A stretch of 64,000 nucleotides of DNA from NC2004 sp050874905. GTDB taxonomy: Bacteria > Bacillota > Clostridia > Lachnospirales > Lachnospiraceae. Positions 9,488 through 17,340 of this stretch are shown here, one piece after another. The stretch spans positions 62,001 through 126,000 of the forward strand of contig JBNMLP010000004.1 of NCBI GenBank assembly GCA_050874905.1, read 5' to 3'. The notes beneath the pieces are model-generated. The model saw only the letters and a program-made list of their open reading frames with translations. It was not told where the DNA came from and searched no databases. How positions within the stretch are numbered: position 1 is the stretch's first letter; the number at the start of each line of letters is the position of its first letter. The position numbers and the translations under genes are program-made.

Positions 9488-9547
9488 TCATGAAACAAGG
9501 GATAGGAAAAACAGAGCGTGTCTGTTTTCCTATCCCTTGTTTCATGA
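9488..9547. repeat. Long near-perfect inverted repeat between convergent genes
   Basis: TCATGAAACAAGGGATAGG at 9488 is mirrored by its complement ending at 9547. The arms are about 27 bp with a single extra A on one side and a central GCGTG loop. It lies 31 bases after the previous hairpin and just beyond the 3' end of the DUF1934 gene on the opposite strand. T-rich sequence follows on the plus side. It probably works as a bidirectional terminator or RNase III substrate; a small mobile repeat is an alternative. Confidence 0.8.
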
Positions 9548-9553
9548 CAAATT

Positions 9554-9964
9554 TTACTTTTGTATCACAATCTCCGTTCTATTATCCGACGCATGTGCTC
9601 CCTCTAACAGCAATTCATACTCTAACCGGATTCTCGTCTGGTCTTCCTGTTCCTCAATCTCAACCTTCTGCGTCCGCATTTCCATCATCAAATGCAGTCC
9701 TGCGGTTTCATAGGGTGACACATAACTTCGTCCTTCCTCAAACACCATGCGGGAACGGCTGTCTCCACTGCGGTGAAGCTCCACTGTCCCACCTTTGATC
9801 TTGATCTTATGGTGCACCTTCTGCCCGTCCTCTTCCTGCTGATACAGAACATAGGTAGTCTCCCCTTTTTTGTGGTGTTCGCCCTGCTCCACAGTAGAAA
9901 TGGTAACCGGAGGTGTCACATCCGTCTGCGTCCCCGTTACCGTTACTGTTACTGTTTCTCCCAT
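9554..9964 (-). CDS. DUF1934 (YwiB-like) beta-barrel protein
   Basis: A 136-residue protein resembling the DUF1934 family, small calycin-like beta barrels of unknown function common in Firmicutes. It has the expected alternating pattern: VTVTVTGTQTD at the start, TYVLYQQEE, KIKIKGGTVELHRSGD, a GLHLMMEMRTQKVEIEE segment and a final IRLEYELLLEGA strand. AAGGAG precedes the ATG. It starts 12 bases downstream of metF on the same strand and is the last gene of the ddl-murI-metF run, ending at a long inverted repeat. No catalytic residues are evident. The family call is by pattern recognition. Confidence 0.75.
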   Translation of the reverse strand: MGETVTVTVTGTQTDVTPPVTISTVEQGEHHKKGETTYVLYQQEEDGQKVHHKIKIKGGTVELHRSGDSRSRMVFEEGRSYVSPYETAGLHLMMEMRTQKVEIEEQEDQTRIRLEYELLLEGAHASDNRTEIVIQK

Positions 9965-9976
9965 TTTTTCTCCTTG

Positions 9977-10840
9977 TTATGACCGATATGAAGCGACTGC
10001 TTCCAAAATGCTCTTTGCCACAGCCGCCTTATTCATCGTATAGATATGTACATTTTTTACTCCATTTTCATATAAGTCGATCACCTGACGAATGGCATAA
10101 TCAAGTCCGGCCTTGTAAAAATCATCCGGCTTTCCGGTGTACTTTTCGACGATCTGCTGAAATTCCTTTGGCACATAGGCTTTCGATAATTTCAATGAAC
10201 GCTCTACCTGATTTTCGTTGGTGATCGGCATGATCCCTGCCACGATCGGCACTGTAATTCCGGCCTGCTCACACAAGTTCACATAAGCATAGTACAGATG
10301 ATTTTCAAAAAACATCTGCGTTGTCAGAAAATCACAACCGGCCTCTGCCTTTTCCTTCATATGGGCAATATCTTCCCCAAGGCTCTTTGCCTCCGGATGA
10401 CCTTCCGGATAACACGCACCGCCTACACAGAAATCGCCCTGATGCTTGATCTCTTCCACCAGTTCACTGGCATAATGATAATCCAGATGTGTCGTATCCA
10501 TCCCCTCGATCAGGTCACCGCGAAGTGCCAGAATATTATCAATTCCGAGTTCCTTGATCTTTTCGATCTGCGTTCCCACAAGCTCCTTTGTTGAAGTCAC
10601 ACAGGACAAATGTGCCAGTGCCGGAATATCATATGCTGCTTTTACCTCTGCGGCAAGCCGCGCCGTAAAGAGGCTCGTTCCTCCACCGGCTCCGTAAGTC
10701 ACACTGAAAAAATCCGGTTTCAATGCGCCTACCTCCATCACAGCAGCACGCACCGCTTCGTAGCGTTCGCTTGTTTTTGGTGGAAATACCTCAAAGGACA
10801 ATGTCGTATTCTTTTCTTTCATCAACTGGCTGATCTTCAT
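9977..10840 (-). CDS. metF: 5,10-methylenetetrahydrofolate reductase
   Basis: A flavoprotein of 287 residues reducing methylenetetrahydrofolate to methyl-tetrahydrofolate for methionine synthesis or C1 metabolism. The TIM-barrel hallmarks are LSFEVFPPKT, DFFSVTYGAGGGTS, ALAHLSCVTSTKEL, NILALRGDL and FLTTQMFFEN. The start at 10840 (MKISQLM) is used because GAGGAG lies seven bases upstream; a frame extension to 10855 would overlap that site. It follows murI by 25 bases. Coexpression with cell-wall genes is unusual in function but such mixed operons are common in Lachnospiraceae. Confidence 0.95.
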   Translation of the reverse strand: MKISQLMKEKNTTLSFEVFPPKTSERYEAVRAAVMEVGALKPDFFSVTYGAGGGTSLFTARLAAEVKAAYDIPALAHLSCVTSTKELVGTQIEKIKELGIDNILALRGDLIEGMDTTHLDYHYASELVEEIKHQGDFCVGGACYPEGHPEAKSLGEDIAHMKEKAEAGCDFLTTQMFFENHLYYAYVNLCEQAGITVPIVAGIMPITNENQVERSLKLSKAYVPKEFQQIVEKYTGKPDDFYKAGLDYAIRQVIDLYENGVKNVHIYTMNKAAVAKSILEAVASYRS

Positions 10841-10865
10841 TTGTCTTCTCCTCATTTTCTCTCAG

Positions 10866-11672
10866 TTAGTAGCTTTCGATGTTCACTAAGCTGGTCATTT
10901 TCACATCACATGGCAGTACACGGTCTGCAAATGTGATAAAATTGTCCACCCCGTCACTCACGTAGTAGGAATAATGTCCGCGCTCCAGTCCTGTATTTAA
11001 TAGATCATGTCCGGTTAACAGCTCTTTCAGGCTCTTGGCCGTTTCATAAGCCGGGTTTACAAGTTTTACATCCTCCCCCATATAGCGTCCAATCGCATTT
11101 CGAAGCAGAGGATAATGGGTACAGCCTAAGATCAGGGCATCTACCTCATAATCCTTTAATTCATGCAGATAACGGGCAATGACTTCATCTGTTACCCGAT
11201 CCTCGATCCAGCCCTCCTCCACGAGCGGTACAAATAACGGACATGCCTTTGATACCACCGTGATCTGCGGGTCTAATTTCCGCAGAAACGAAGTGTACAT
11301 TCCGCTGCGGATCGTTGACTCCGTCGCGATCACACCGATATTTTTGGTTTCCGTCGTATGTGCCGCCGTAATTGCTCCCGGCTCGATCACGCCAATGATC
11401 GGGATCTCATTTTCCTGCTGCAGCTCCTGCAATGCCAGTGCCGTTGCCGTATTGCAGGCTACCACGATGGCTTTCACATTTTTTGTCATAAGAAAACGCA
11501 CGATCTGTCTGGAATACTTAATGATCGTCTCCTTGGATTTGTTTCCATAAGGCACTCTTGCCGTGTCTCCAAAATATACCATGTGCTCGCTCGGAAGCTG
11601 CCGCATAATCTCTCTGGCAACCGTCAGGCCGCCCACGCCGGAATCAAATACACCAATGGGTCTTTCATCCAT
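10866..11672 (-). CDS. murI: Glutamate racemase
   Basis: Converts L- to D-glutamate for peptidoglycan. The 268-residue product has both catalytic cysteines in context: VVACNTATAL and LILGCTHYPLL, with the acidic start motif GVFDSGVGGLTV and FGDTARVPYG. GGAGGG lies upstream of the ATG. It begins 20 bases after ddl, so D-glutamate and D-Ala-D-Ala supply are encoded together. All expected family motifs are intact. Confidence 0.96.
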   Translation of the reverse strand: MDERPIGVFDSGVGGLTVAREIMRQLPSEHMVYFGDTARVPYGNKSKETIIKYSRQIVRFLMTKNVKAIVVACNTATALALQELQQENEIPIIGVIEPGAITAAHTTETKNIGVIATESTIRSGMYTSFLRKLDPQITVVSKACPLFVPLVEEGWIEDRVTDEVIARYLHELKDYEVDALILGCTHYPLLRNAIGRYMGEDVKLVNPAYETAKSLKELLTGHDLLNTGLERGHYSYYVSDGVDNFITFADRVLPCDVKMTSLVNIESY

Positions 11673-11692
11673 CCGTCATCCCTCCTGCTCTC

Positions 11693-12784
11693 CTATCGTT
11701 TTCCGCGCTGTCCTGCCAGTTCAATAAGCTCTGTGATCAGCTCTGTTGTCTCCACACCCATCGCCTTCCAGAGCATCGGATACATACTGATCGACGTAAA
11801 TCCCGGCAATGTGTTTAACTCATTAAATACCACACGGTTGGTTCCATTTTCCAAAAAGAAGTCGATCCGGGCAAGGCCGAAACCGTCCACTGCCTTAAAT
11901 ATCGCCTTGGCTGCGGTTCTGATCTCATCTGCCTTTCCTTCCGGAAGTTCAGGATCTACTACCGTCTTTGATTCCGCATTGTTATACTTTGCATCAAAAT
12001 CATAAAAGGCTGCATCCGAAGCTGCCAGCACCTCACCAACACAGGTTGCTTCCACCTCGTCCTGCGTTCCCTTTACAGCACATTCGATCTCACGTCCTAC
12101 GATCGTTTCCTCCACAAGGATCTTCGTATCATGCTCTACCGCAATATGTAATGCCTCAATCAGCTCCTCTTTATTGTTCGCTTTGCTGACGCCTTTGGAA
12201 GAACCAGCCTGCGACGGCTTTACAAATACCGGATAAGAAAGCGTACGCTCTACCCGCGCCACGCAGTCATCCATATCCTTTTCCATCTGACTGCCGCGAA
12301 TCTCAACATAGCGTGCCTGATTCACACCCAGCCGGTCAACAATGATCTTCGTATATAACTTATCCATGGACACAGCACTCGCCAGCACACCACAGCCCAC
12401 ATACGGAATACCGGACAACTCAAACAACCCCTGGATCGTTCCGTCCTCACCATATAATCCGTGCAGAACCGGGAAAATGACATCAATGCCGATCGCTTCA
12501 TAACGACCAAACTGACCATCCTCTCCACGTTCAGAAGAAAGCACCAAAATCTCCTTTCTCGTTGCATCCGGCGAAAATACTGCCGTGCGCTTGCTCTTCA
12601 CCCAGCTTCCTGATTCGATCGAAGAAACACTGTCCACCAACAGCCACTTTCCTTCTTTCGTGATACCGATCAATACCTGATCGTACTTCGGATCCATATT
12701 CTTGATAACGGTACAAGCCGATATACAGGAAACCTCGTGTTCGGAAGACTGGCCTCCGAAGATAATTGCTACTTTCTTGCCCAT
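11693..12784 (-). CDS. ddl: D-alanine--D-alanine ligase
   Basis: An ATP-grasp ligase of 363 residues making D-Ala-D-Ala for the peptidoglycan pentapeptide. Visible motifs are VAIIFGGQSSEHEVSC at the N terminus, the ATP-grasp segment VKPSQAGSSKGVSKA, DFDAKYNNAESK and FNELNTLPGFTSISMYP. The omega-loop Tyr of the DAKY motif is present, which in the family marks D-Ala-D-Ala rather than D-Ala-D-lactate specificity. The start at 12784 (MGKKVAII) is chosen for homology; the open frame extends to 12919 without a convincing start. It lies downstream of spoIIR on the same strand. Confidence 0.95.
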   Translation of the reverse strand: MGKKVAIIFGGQSSEHEVSCISACTVIKNMDPKYDQVLIGITKEGKWLLVDSVSSIESGSWVKSKRTAVFSPDATRKEILVLSSERGEDGQFGRYEAIGIDVIFPVLHGLYGEDGTIQGLFELSGIPYVGCGVLASAVSMDKLYTKIIVDRLGVNQARYVEIRGSQMEKDMDDCVARVERTLSYPVFVKPSQAGSSKGVSKANNKEELIEALHIAVEHDTKILVEETIVGREIECAVKGTQDEVEATCVGEVLAASDAAFYDFDAKYNNAESKTVVDPELPEGKADEIRTAAKAIFKAVDGFGLARIDFFLENGTNRVVFNELNTLPGFTSISMYPMLWKAMGVETTELITELIELAGQRGKR

Positions 12785-12915
12785 TTTTAAGCCTCGCTTT
12801 CTTGTTCCTAAATAATTCCAGGATGCCGGAAAAATATGAAACCAGCCGCATACCATAGCAGCACAAACTTCCGGCGACATAGATAATTTAAGTATAGAAA
12901 AGATAGGCGCAAATG

Positions 12916-13623
12916 TCAATTATCAAATAGACTTAAAACCCCCTTCAAAATTCCACTTTTTACTTCTATTTTCGTATCATCCGAAGTGAGCAGTTCCTCA
13001 TAATCCTCCGCCGGAAGCAGATCAGAAAATATCTGCTTACTTTCCTCCGACACCACACCATAACTGCTGTCATAAAAACAAAGAGACGGGTATAACATGC
13101 ACCACCAGTTATGCCCCTTCCCATTTCCTAAATCAATGCGGAGTGCCTCGTACATCCCCGCCGGAAACGTCATATCCCCATAGCACTTTACCGGAAACTC
13201 CTCCTTCGTAAAATAAATAGAAACCTCCTGATCCTTTCCCTGCTCCCGTAAAACCTGTCCCGCCACCTGCTTTAAATCATCCAGATGACTTCCCAGAATC
13301 CGTTTCGTCTCCTGTTTGGTAAGACATTCCAGCCTGCCATGTACCGTCGCATTTTTCTCCTTTAATAAAATATCCTGCGCTTCGCGGATCACCGCATCCT
13401 TTACAAGCAGCTTCACACGCTGATCCTCCTCGCAGTCACTATTTGCCCGGATATGGAAACGAAGCACCTGCTCATAAACCATGGAAGGATCCTGCGCCTT
13501 ACCATAAAACACATAAAAAACAGCAGCCAGACAAAAAACAGCAGCCACCAAACACTGACCAATCATCAGACCGTGCCGTAATACCCATGCCTTCCCCTTA
13601 TAAACTATATTCTGCATACCCAT
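12916..13623 (-). CDS. spoIIR: Stage II sporulation protein R
   Basis: SpoIIR is the secreted forespore signal that triggers SpoIIGA to process pro-sigma-E in the mother cell. The 235-residue product has an N-terminal hydrophobic helix (about residues 18-40), then the family sequence LRFHIRANSDCEEDQRVK, an EEFPVKCYGDMTFPAG segment and GKGHNWWCMLYPSLCF. A GGGGG site is eight bases before the ATG; a second in-frame ATG lies two codons later. Family knowledge expects a sigma-F promoter, but I found no convincing match in the repeat-rich leader. Presence of this gene shows the organism carries an endospore programme. Confidence 0.93.
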   Translation of the reverse strand: MGMQNIVYKGKAWVLRHGLMIGQCLVAAVFCLAAVFYVFYGKAQDPSMVYEQVLRFHIRANSDCEEDQRVKLLVKDAVIREAQDILLKEKNATVHGRLECLTKQETKRILGSHLDDLKQVAGQVLREQGKDQEVSIYFTKEEFPVKCYGDMTFPAGMYEALRIDLGNGKGHNWWCMLYPSLCFYDSSYGVVSEESKQIFSDLLPAEDYEELLTSDDTKIEVKSGILKGVLSLFDN

Positions 13624-13650
13624 AAAATACCCCCTTGAAACTTCATTCCT

Positions 13651-13842
13651 TCACCATCCTGCCGCTCGTCTCACTTCTGTATGATCTGCCGCATATAAAA
13701 AGCAGAACTTAACCATTTCTTCACCACCTACCGCTCGATCTCACTTCTGTATAATCTGCCGTATATAAAAAGCAGAACTTAACCATTTCTTACCCATCCT
13801 ACCGCTCGATCACATTTCTGTATGATCTGCCATATACGAAAC
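13651..13842. repeat. 70-bp tandem repeat, about 2.7 copies, in the spoIIR leader
   Basis: Copies run 13651-13720, 13721-13790 and a shorter diverged one from 13791. Each contains ACTTCTGTAT.ATCTGCC and, in the first two, AAAAAGCAGAACTTAACC. Units abut without spacers, so this is not a CRISPR array. It lies immediately upstream of spoIIR when read on the minus strand. Confidence 0.85.
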
Positions 13843-13956
13843 GCAGGTGCTTTAGAGCCGCCGGTACTTGGATGCCGTATTTTGGCATCCTATGTACCGC
13901 TGCGAGCGATAAGCAGCGCAAGCGTGCCTGCGGTCGTATTGGCAGATCACACAGAA
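13816..13956. other. Nested inverted repeats next to the tandem repeat
   Basis: The core of the third repeat copy (13816-13831) can pair with 13941-13956. Inside this lies a second hairpin, GGTAC-2 bases-GGATGCC (13863-13876) with GGCATCC-3 bases-GTACC (13884-13898). After it, 13960-14010 holds short CGCTACCGGTT-like direct repeats. No gene is seen in 13624-14037. A structured leader or a small non-autonomous repeat element are both possible. Confidence 0.55.
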
Positions 13957-14037
13957 CCAGTCCGCTACCGGTTCGCTACCGGTTATCTACCAGTCCGCTA
14001 CCAGTGCTACAGAAATGATTACCAACACAACCACTTT

Positions 14038-15714
14038 TTATTCCGCAACCCTTACTTTTTTTAACTCCATCCCATCCGAAAGCGGCACCGCAACAAGAAT
14101 ACACTTCTCCCGTTTGGCATAATAGCGGTACAAAGAATTGTCCTTACTATCCATTTTAGATTCCTGATTTGCAACCAGATCATCCAGATACTCTCCTAGT
14201 GTCAATTTCTCCTCCGGACATTGCTCCATTTCTTTCTTTGCCTCATTTTCTGCTCCGTATAAACTGGTGGTAAGTGCAAGCTGCGGTTCTTTCCGGCAGG
14301 TGGCAAGCACCTGATCCAGTGTCGGAAGATCCGAATAAAACACAGATCCCAGCACCATTGCCCGCACATGACCAAGCTGCAGCTTGTGCGAATGACTCTG
14401 CTCATAGTTCTGCACAGCTTCCAGCAAGGAATCCGCCTCCACACTTTTCGTCTTCGTATTTTTTGCAGTAGCGATCGCAAAGGTATAACGATACAATGCC
14501 TGCTGCCCCGGATCAATGCCAAGTGTCAGCACATAATCGTACTGTTCCACGTCATGTATGGCACTGCAGCCGGAGAGGGGAACAAGGCTTACCAAAAGCA
14601 GCAGACACACTGCCATTTTTCTTCCGCTTTTCTTTTTTGTTTCCTTTTTAAACTTCACAAACAGCACCGTCAGAATACCGAGCGGAAGATCGAAAAAAAG
14701 ACTGTAACGCACAAACCATGCAACTGCATGTTCGTTCTGTAAGATTCCATATGCCAGCAGGAAAATGAGCACGGAAAGCAGCCCGACAAACCCCTTTGGC
14801 ACTTCATTTTCCTTCCGTTTTTTCCACATTCCCATAAGAGTGGCTCCACAAAGGAGCAGTCCACTGATCGCCGCAAATACCGAACACATCCAAAAACAGA
14901 TGATGAGACTGTCGAGCCGTTCCAAAAAACCGCCCGGCACCTTTGCACTTTCCAGCACTTTCAGTCCCGGCCAGTCAAAGTCCGCCGCTCCCTTTGCCCC
15001 AAGCACCAGAAGCGTTGCGATCAAAAGCAGTCCGTTCAGCAACAGGCAGGAGAAAACAGCAGCAAACACCGCCTTTTTTTCACGCTCCTCCCTTTTGACC
15101 TTCGGCAGAAAAAACACGAGCAGTTCCACATTGGTGTACAGTGCAAGCGGAATGGCAATCCCTTTTATTCTGGAAAAAGACAACGACGGAATCACCGCAT
15201 CCGTTAGCTCTGTCACATTGGCATCCTTTAACACCAGAACCACCGCCAGTAAAAACGGTACCACAACAAACCAGAACAAAAATTCTTCCGTCCGTGCCCG
15301 CAGCACCTCGCCCTTTCCCGCACCGTAACAGCACACGATCAGAAACGGAACCGCAAGAAAAAGAAAAGAACGATCCGGAAACAGATAATCATGCAGCACA
15401 CGGTAAAACACAACAAGCAGAAATGCTGCACGAAGAACATAACGGGCGGCAGTCAGTAAAAGCAGCGCACGTCCCACCTTTTCCCCCTTTTGCAGCAGCT
15501 GCGCACCATAAGAAACCGTTTCCTTTTCCGAAGCCAGAACATAAAATAATGTCAGCGCAAACACCAGCAGGCTTCCCACCAGAAACAACCCCAAAGCCTC
15601 TTCCTTTCCATAAAAAAGCAGCAGTCGTGTCATCAAAAAAACGCTGACACCAAAGCCCTCTAAAAAGATACTGCGACAGCATTGCCGCAGCGTGATCGTA
15701 TCTGTTTCTTTCAT
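14038..15714 (-). CDS. Fused spore germination protein: GerAB permease plus short GerAC lipoprotein domain
   Basis: The 558-residue product combines two proteins normally separate in germinant receptors. Residues 1 to about 366 look like GerAB, a ten-helix APC-type membrane protein, with conserved-looking SFSRIKGIAIPLALYTNVE. Directly after the last membrane segment comes a second signal-like stretch with a lipobox (MAVCLLLLVSLVPLSGC, Cys about residue 383) and a GerAC N-terminal domain (EQYDYVLTLGIDPGQQ, QLGHVRAMVLGS). There is no stop codon between the parts. GerAC is only ~190 residues instead of the usual 350-400, so its C-terminal domain is missing. The ATG at 14616 has a weak GGAAG site and might start GerAC separately. 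The start overlaps gerAA by four bases. Confidence 0.88.
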   Translation of the reverse strand: MKETDTITLRQCCRSIFLEGFGVSVFLMTRLLLFYGKEEALGLFLVGSLLVFALTLFYVLASEKETVSYGAQLLQKGEKVGRALLLLTAARYVLRAAFLLVVFYRVLHDYLFPDRSFLFLAVPFLIVCCYGAGKGEVLRARTEEFLFWFVVVPFLLAVVLVLKDANVTELTDAVIPSLSFSRIKGIAIPLALYTNVELLVFFLPKVKREEREKKAVFAAVFSCLLLNGLLLIATLLVLGAKGAADFDWPGLKVLESAKVPGGFLERLDSLIICFWMCSVFAAISGLLLCGATLMGMWKKRKENEVPKGFVGLLSVLIFLLAYGILQNEHAVAWFVRYSLFFDLPLGILTVLFVKFKKETKKKSGRKMAVCLLLLVSLVPLSGCSAIHDVEQYDYVLTLGIDPGQQALYRYTFAIATAKNTKTKSVEADSLLEAVQNYEQSHSHKLQLGHVRAMVLGSVFYSDLPTLDQVLATCRKEPQLALTTSLYGAENEAKKEMEQCPEEKLTLGEYLDDLVANQESKMDSKDNSLYRYYAKREKCILVAVPLSDGMELKKVRVAE

Positions 15715-17240
15715 CGATGCCCCTCTTTTCTAAGTCTTCTTTTTGCTCCTCTCTTTGTAAAAAATGGCCGCAGCCGCATTTGCTGAATGGGAAGCTTCAA
15801 AATAAAGTCCTTGTCCTCCTCCGATGCATCCGCCACATTGGAAACAGCAGGCATCAGATACGGCACACCCATACTCTCCAAAGAAGACAGATGGATGATC
15901 AGACAAAGCATTCCTAAGAAAAATCCATACACCCCAAAAAATGCACAGACAAGAATAAAGAAAAATTTGAGCAGCCGGAACGCAGAAGTAAACGCTTCAT
16001 TGGGAATGGCAAAGGAAGCAATGGCAGTCAGTGCTACCACGATCACAACGATCGTGCTGACAAGTCCTGCCTCTACCGCAGCCTGCCCCACGATCAGACC
16101 GCCAACCACTCCGATCGTCGATCCCATCTGTCCCGGCAGCCGGATGCCCGCTTCCTTAAGCAGTTCAAATTCCAGCTCCATCAAAAGTACCTCGACCACT
16201 GCCGGAAACGGAACCTGCTGTCTCGCTTCCGCAATCGTCAGCACCAGCTTTACCGGCAGCATTTCCGTATGAAATCCGATCACTGCAAGGTAAAGTCCCG
16301 GCAGACCAATCGCCAGTATGCAGGCCGCATAACGCAGCAGACGCGCAAAAATTGCGATCTCATACCGTCCATAATAATCATCCGCCGCCTGAAAAAACGT
16401 ATTGCACGTAGCCGGAAGCAGCAGCACATCCGGCGAATTATCAACCACAATTGCCACACGTCCTTCCAGCAGCGCACTCGCCGCTTTATCCGGACGCTCG
16501 GTATGCTGAAACTGTGGAAACACGGAATGCCACTCCGGCTCCATCAATTGCTCCAGCATACCGCTGTCATAGATCGCATCGATCTCATAGCGGGACATGC
16601 GCTCCTCAATTTCCTCCAGCCATTTTTCCTTGACCAGCCCTTCCACATAACAGACTGCCACATTGGTGCGGGAACGCTGTCCCACATAGATCTGTTTTAT
16701 CTTAAGACGGCTGTCACGGATCCTTCTGCGAAGCAGTGCTGTAGACGTACGCATATTTTCATTAAACGCATCCTTTGCGCCCCGCATCGTGCGCTCCGAA
16801 TCCACCTCTGACACTCCGCGGGTTGGAAATGCCTTGCTGGAAATCATCAGCGCTTCCTTTACTCCATCAAAAAACAAGATGGTATTACCAGAAAGAATCT
16901 CTAATACCACCTCGTCCATTGTCTGTCGAAAGGTCACATCACTAAGCTCCAACACCTGCTGCAGTGCTTCCTTCTTTTGCGCAAGCGTTCCATCCTTGTC
17001 ATAGGACGCAGTCGTTTGCTGCTTTAACGGCCGGAGCACAAAATCCTCGATCAACTGTGCATCCGCCAGACCATCCACATAGATCACAAAAGCGCAAATG
17101 CCAAAATTGATCTCAAATTTCTGGCTCACCACGTCCCCACAATCCGAAAACAACTGTTCCATACAGGAAATGTTTTCGGACAGAGCATTTGATACGTTTC
17201 CTTTCACTCTATTCTTTTCATCAAAAAAATCTTCTTTCAC
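15711..17240 (-). CDS. gerAA: Spore germination receptor subunit A
   Basis: The A subunit of a germinant receptor in the inner spore membrane, 509 residues. A soluble N-terminal half is followed by about five membrane helices from roughly residue 300. Family sequences include CAFVIYVDGLAD, RRRIRDSRLKIKQIYVGQRS, EGRVAIVVDNSPDVLLLPATCNTFFQAADDYYGR (start of the membrane part) and PFPAVVEVLLMELEFELLKEAGIRLP. The start is GTG at 17240 with AGGG seven bases upstream. It overlaps the downstream GerAB/AC fusion, so the receptor is encoded by two genes. A sigma-G-like promoter lies at 17276-17304. Confidence 0.94.
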   Translation of the reverse strand: MKEDFFDEKNRVKGNVSNALSENISCMEQLFSDCGDVVSQKFEINFGICAFVIYVDGLADAQLIEDFVLRPLKQQTTASYDKDGTLAQKKEALQQVLELSDVTFRQTMDEVVLEILSGNTILFFDGVKEALMISSKAFPTRGVSEVDSERTMRGAKDAFNENMRTSTALLRRRIRDSRLKIKQIYVGQRSRTNVAVCYVEGLVKEKWLEEIEERMSRYEIDAIYDSGMLEQLMEPEWHSVFPQFQHTERPDKAASALLEGRVAIVVDNSPDVLLLPATCNTFFQAADDYYGRYEIAIFARLLRYAACILAIGLPGLYLAVIGFHTEMLPVKLVLTIAEARQQVPFPAVVEVLLMELEFELLKEAGIRLPGQMGSTIGVVGGLIVGQAAVEAGLVSTIVVIVVALTAIASFAIPNEAFTSAFRLLKFFFILVCAFFGVYGFFLGMLCLIIHLSSLESMGVPYLMPAVSNVADASEEDKDFILKLPIQQMRLRPFFTKRGAKRRLRKEGHR

Positions 17241-17275
17241 GCTGCTGCCCTACCTTTTTCAAAAGCTTTTTAGGG

Positions 17276-17304
17276 TAGCATTCCCAGATCTTCATCTTTT
17301 ATGC
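17276..17304 (-). promoter_or_regulatory. Sigma-G-like promoter of the gerA operon
   Basis: On the minus strand GCATA (17300-17304) and AATGCTA (17276-17282) are 17 bases apart, matching the forespore sigma-G consensus GHATR-N17/18-CATNHTA except for the first base of the -10. It lies about 35 bases before the gerAA start. Confidence 0.55.
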
Positions 17305-17340
17305 AAAAGCCGTTTCCCTTCACAGAAACAGCAGGATACC

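Noticed and set aside
9324..9798. Two open frames sharing the start MKQGIGK on opposite strands
   Set aside because: Both arise from the perfect inverted repeat at 9488-9547; neither has support as a gene.
13651..13842. CRISPR array
   Set aside because: The 70-bp units abut directly without unique spacers.
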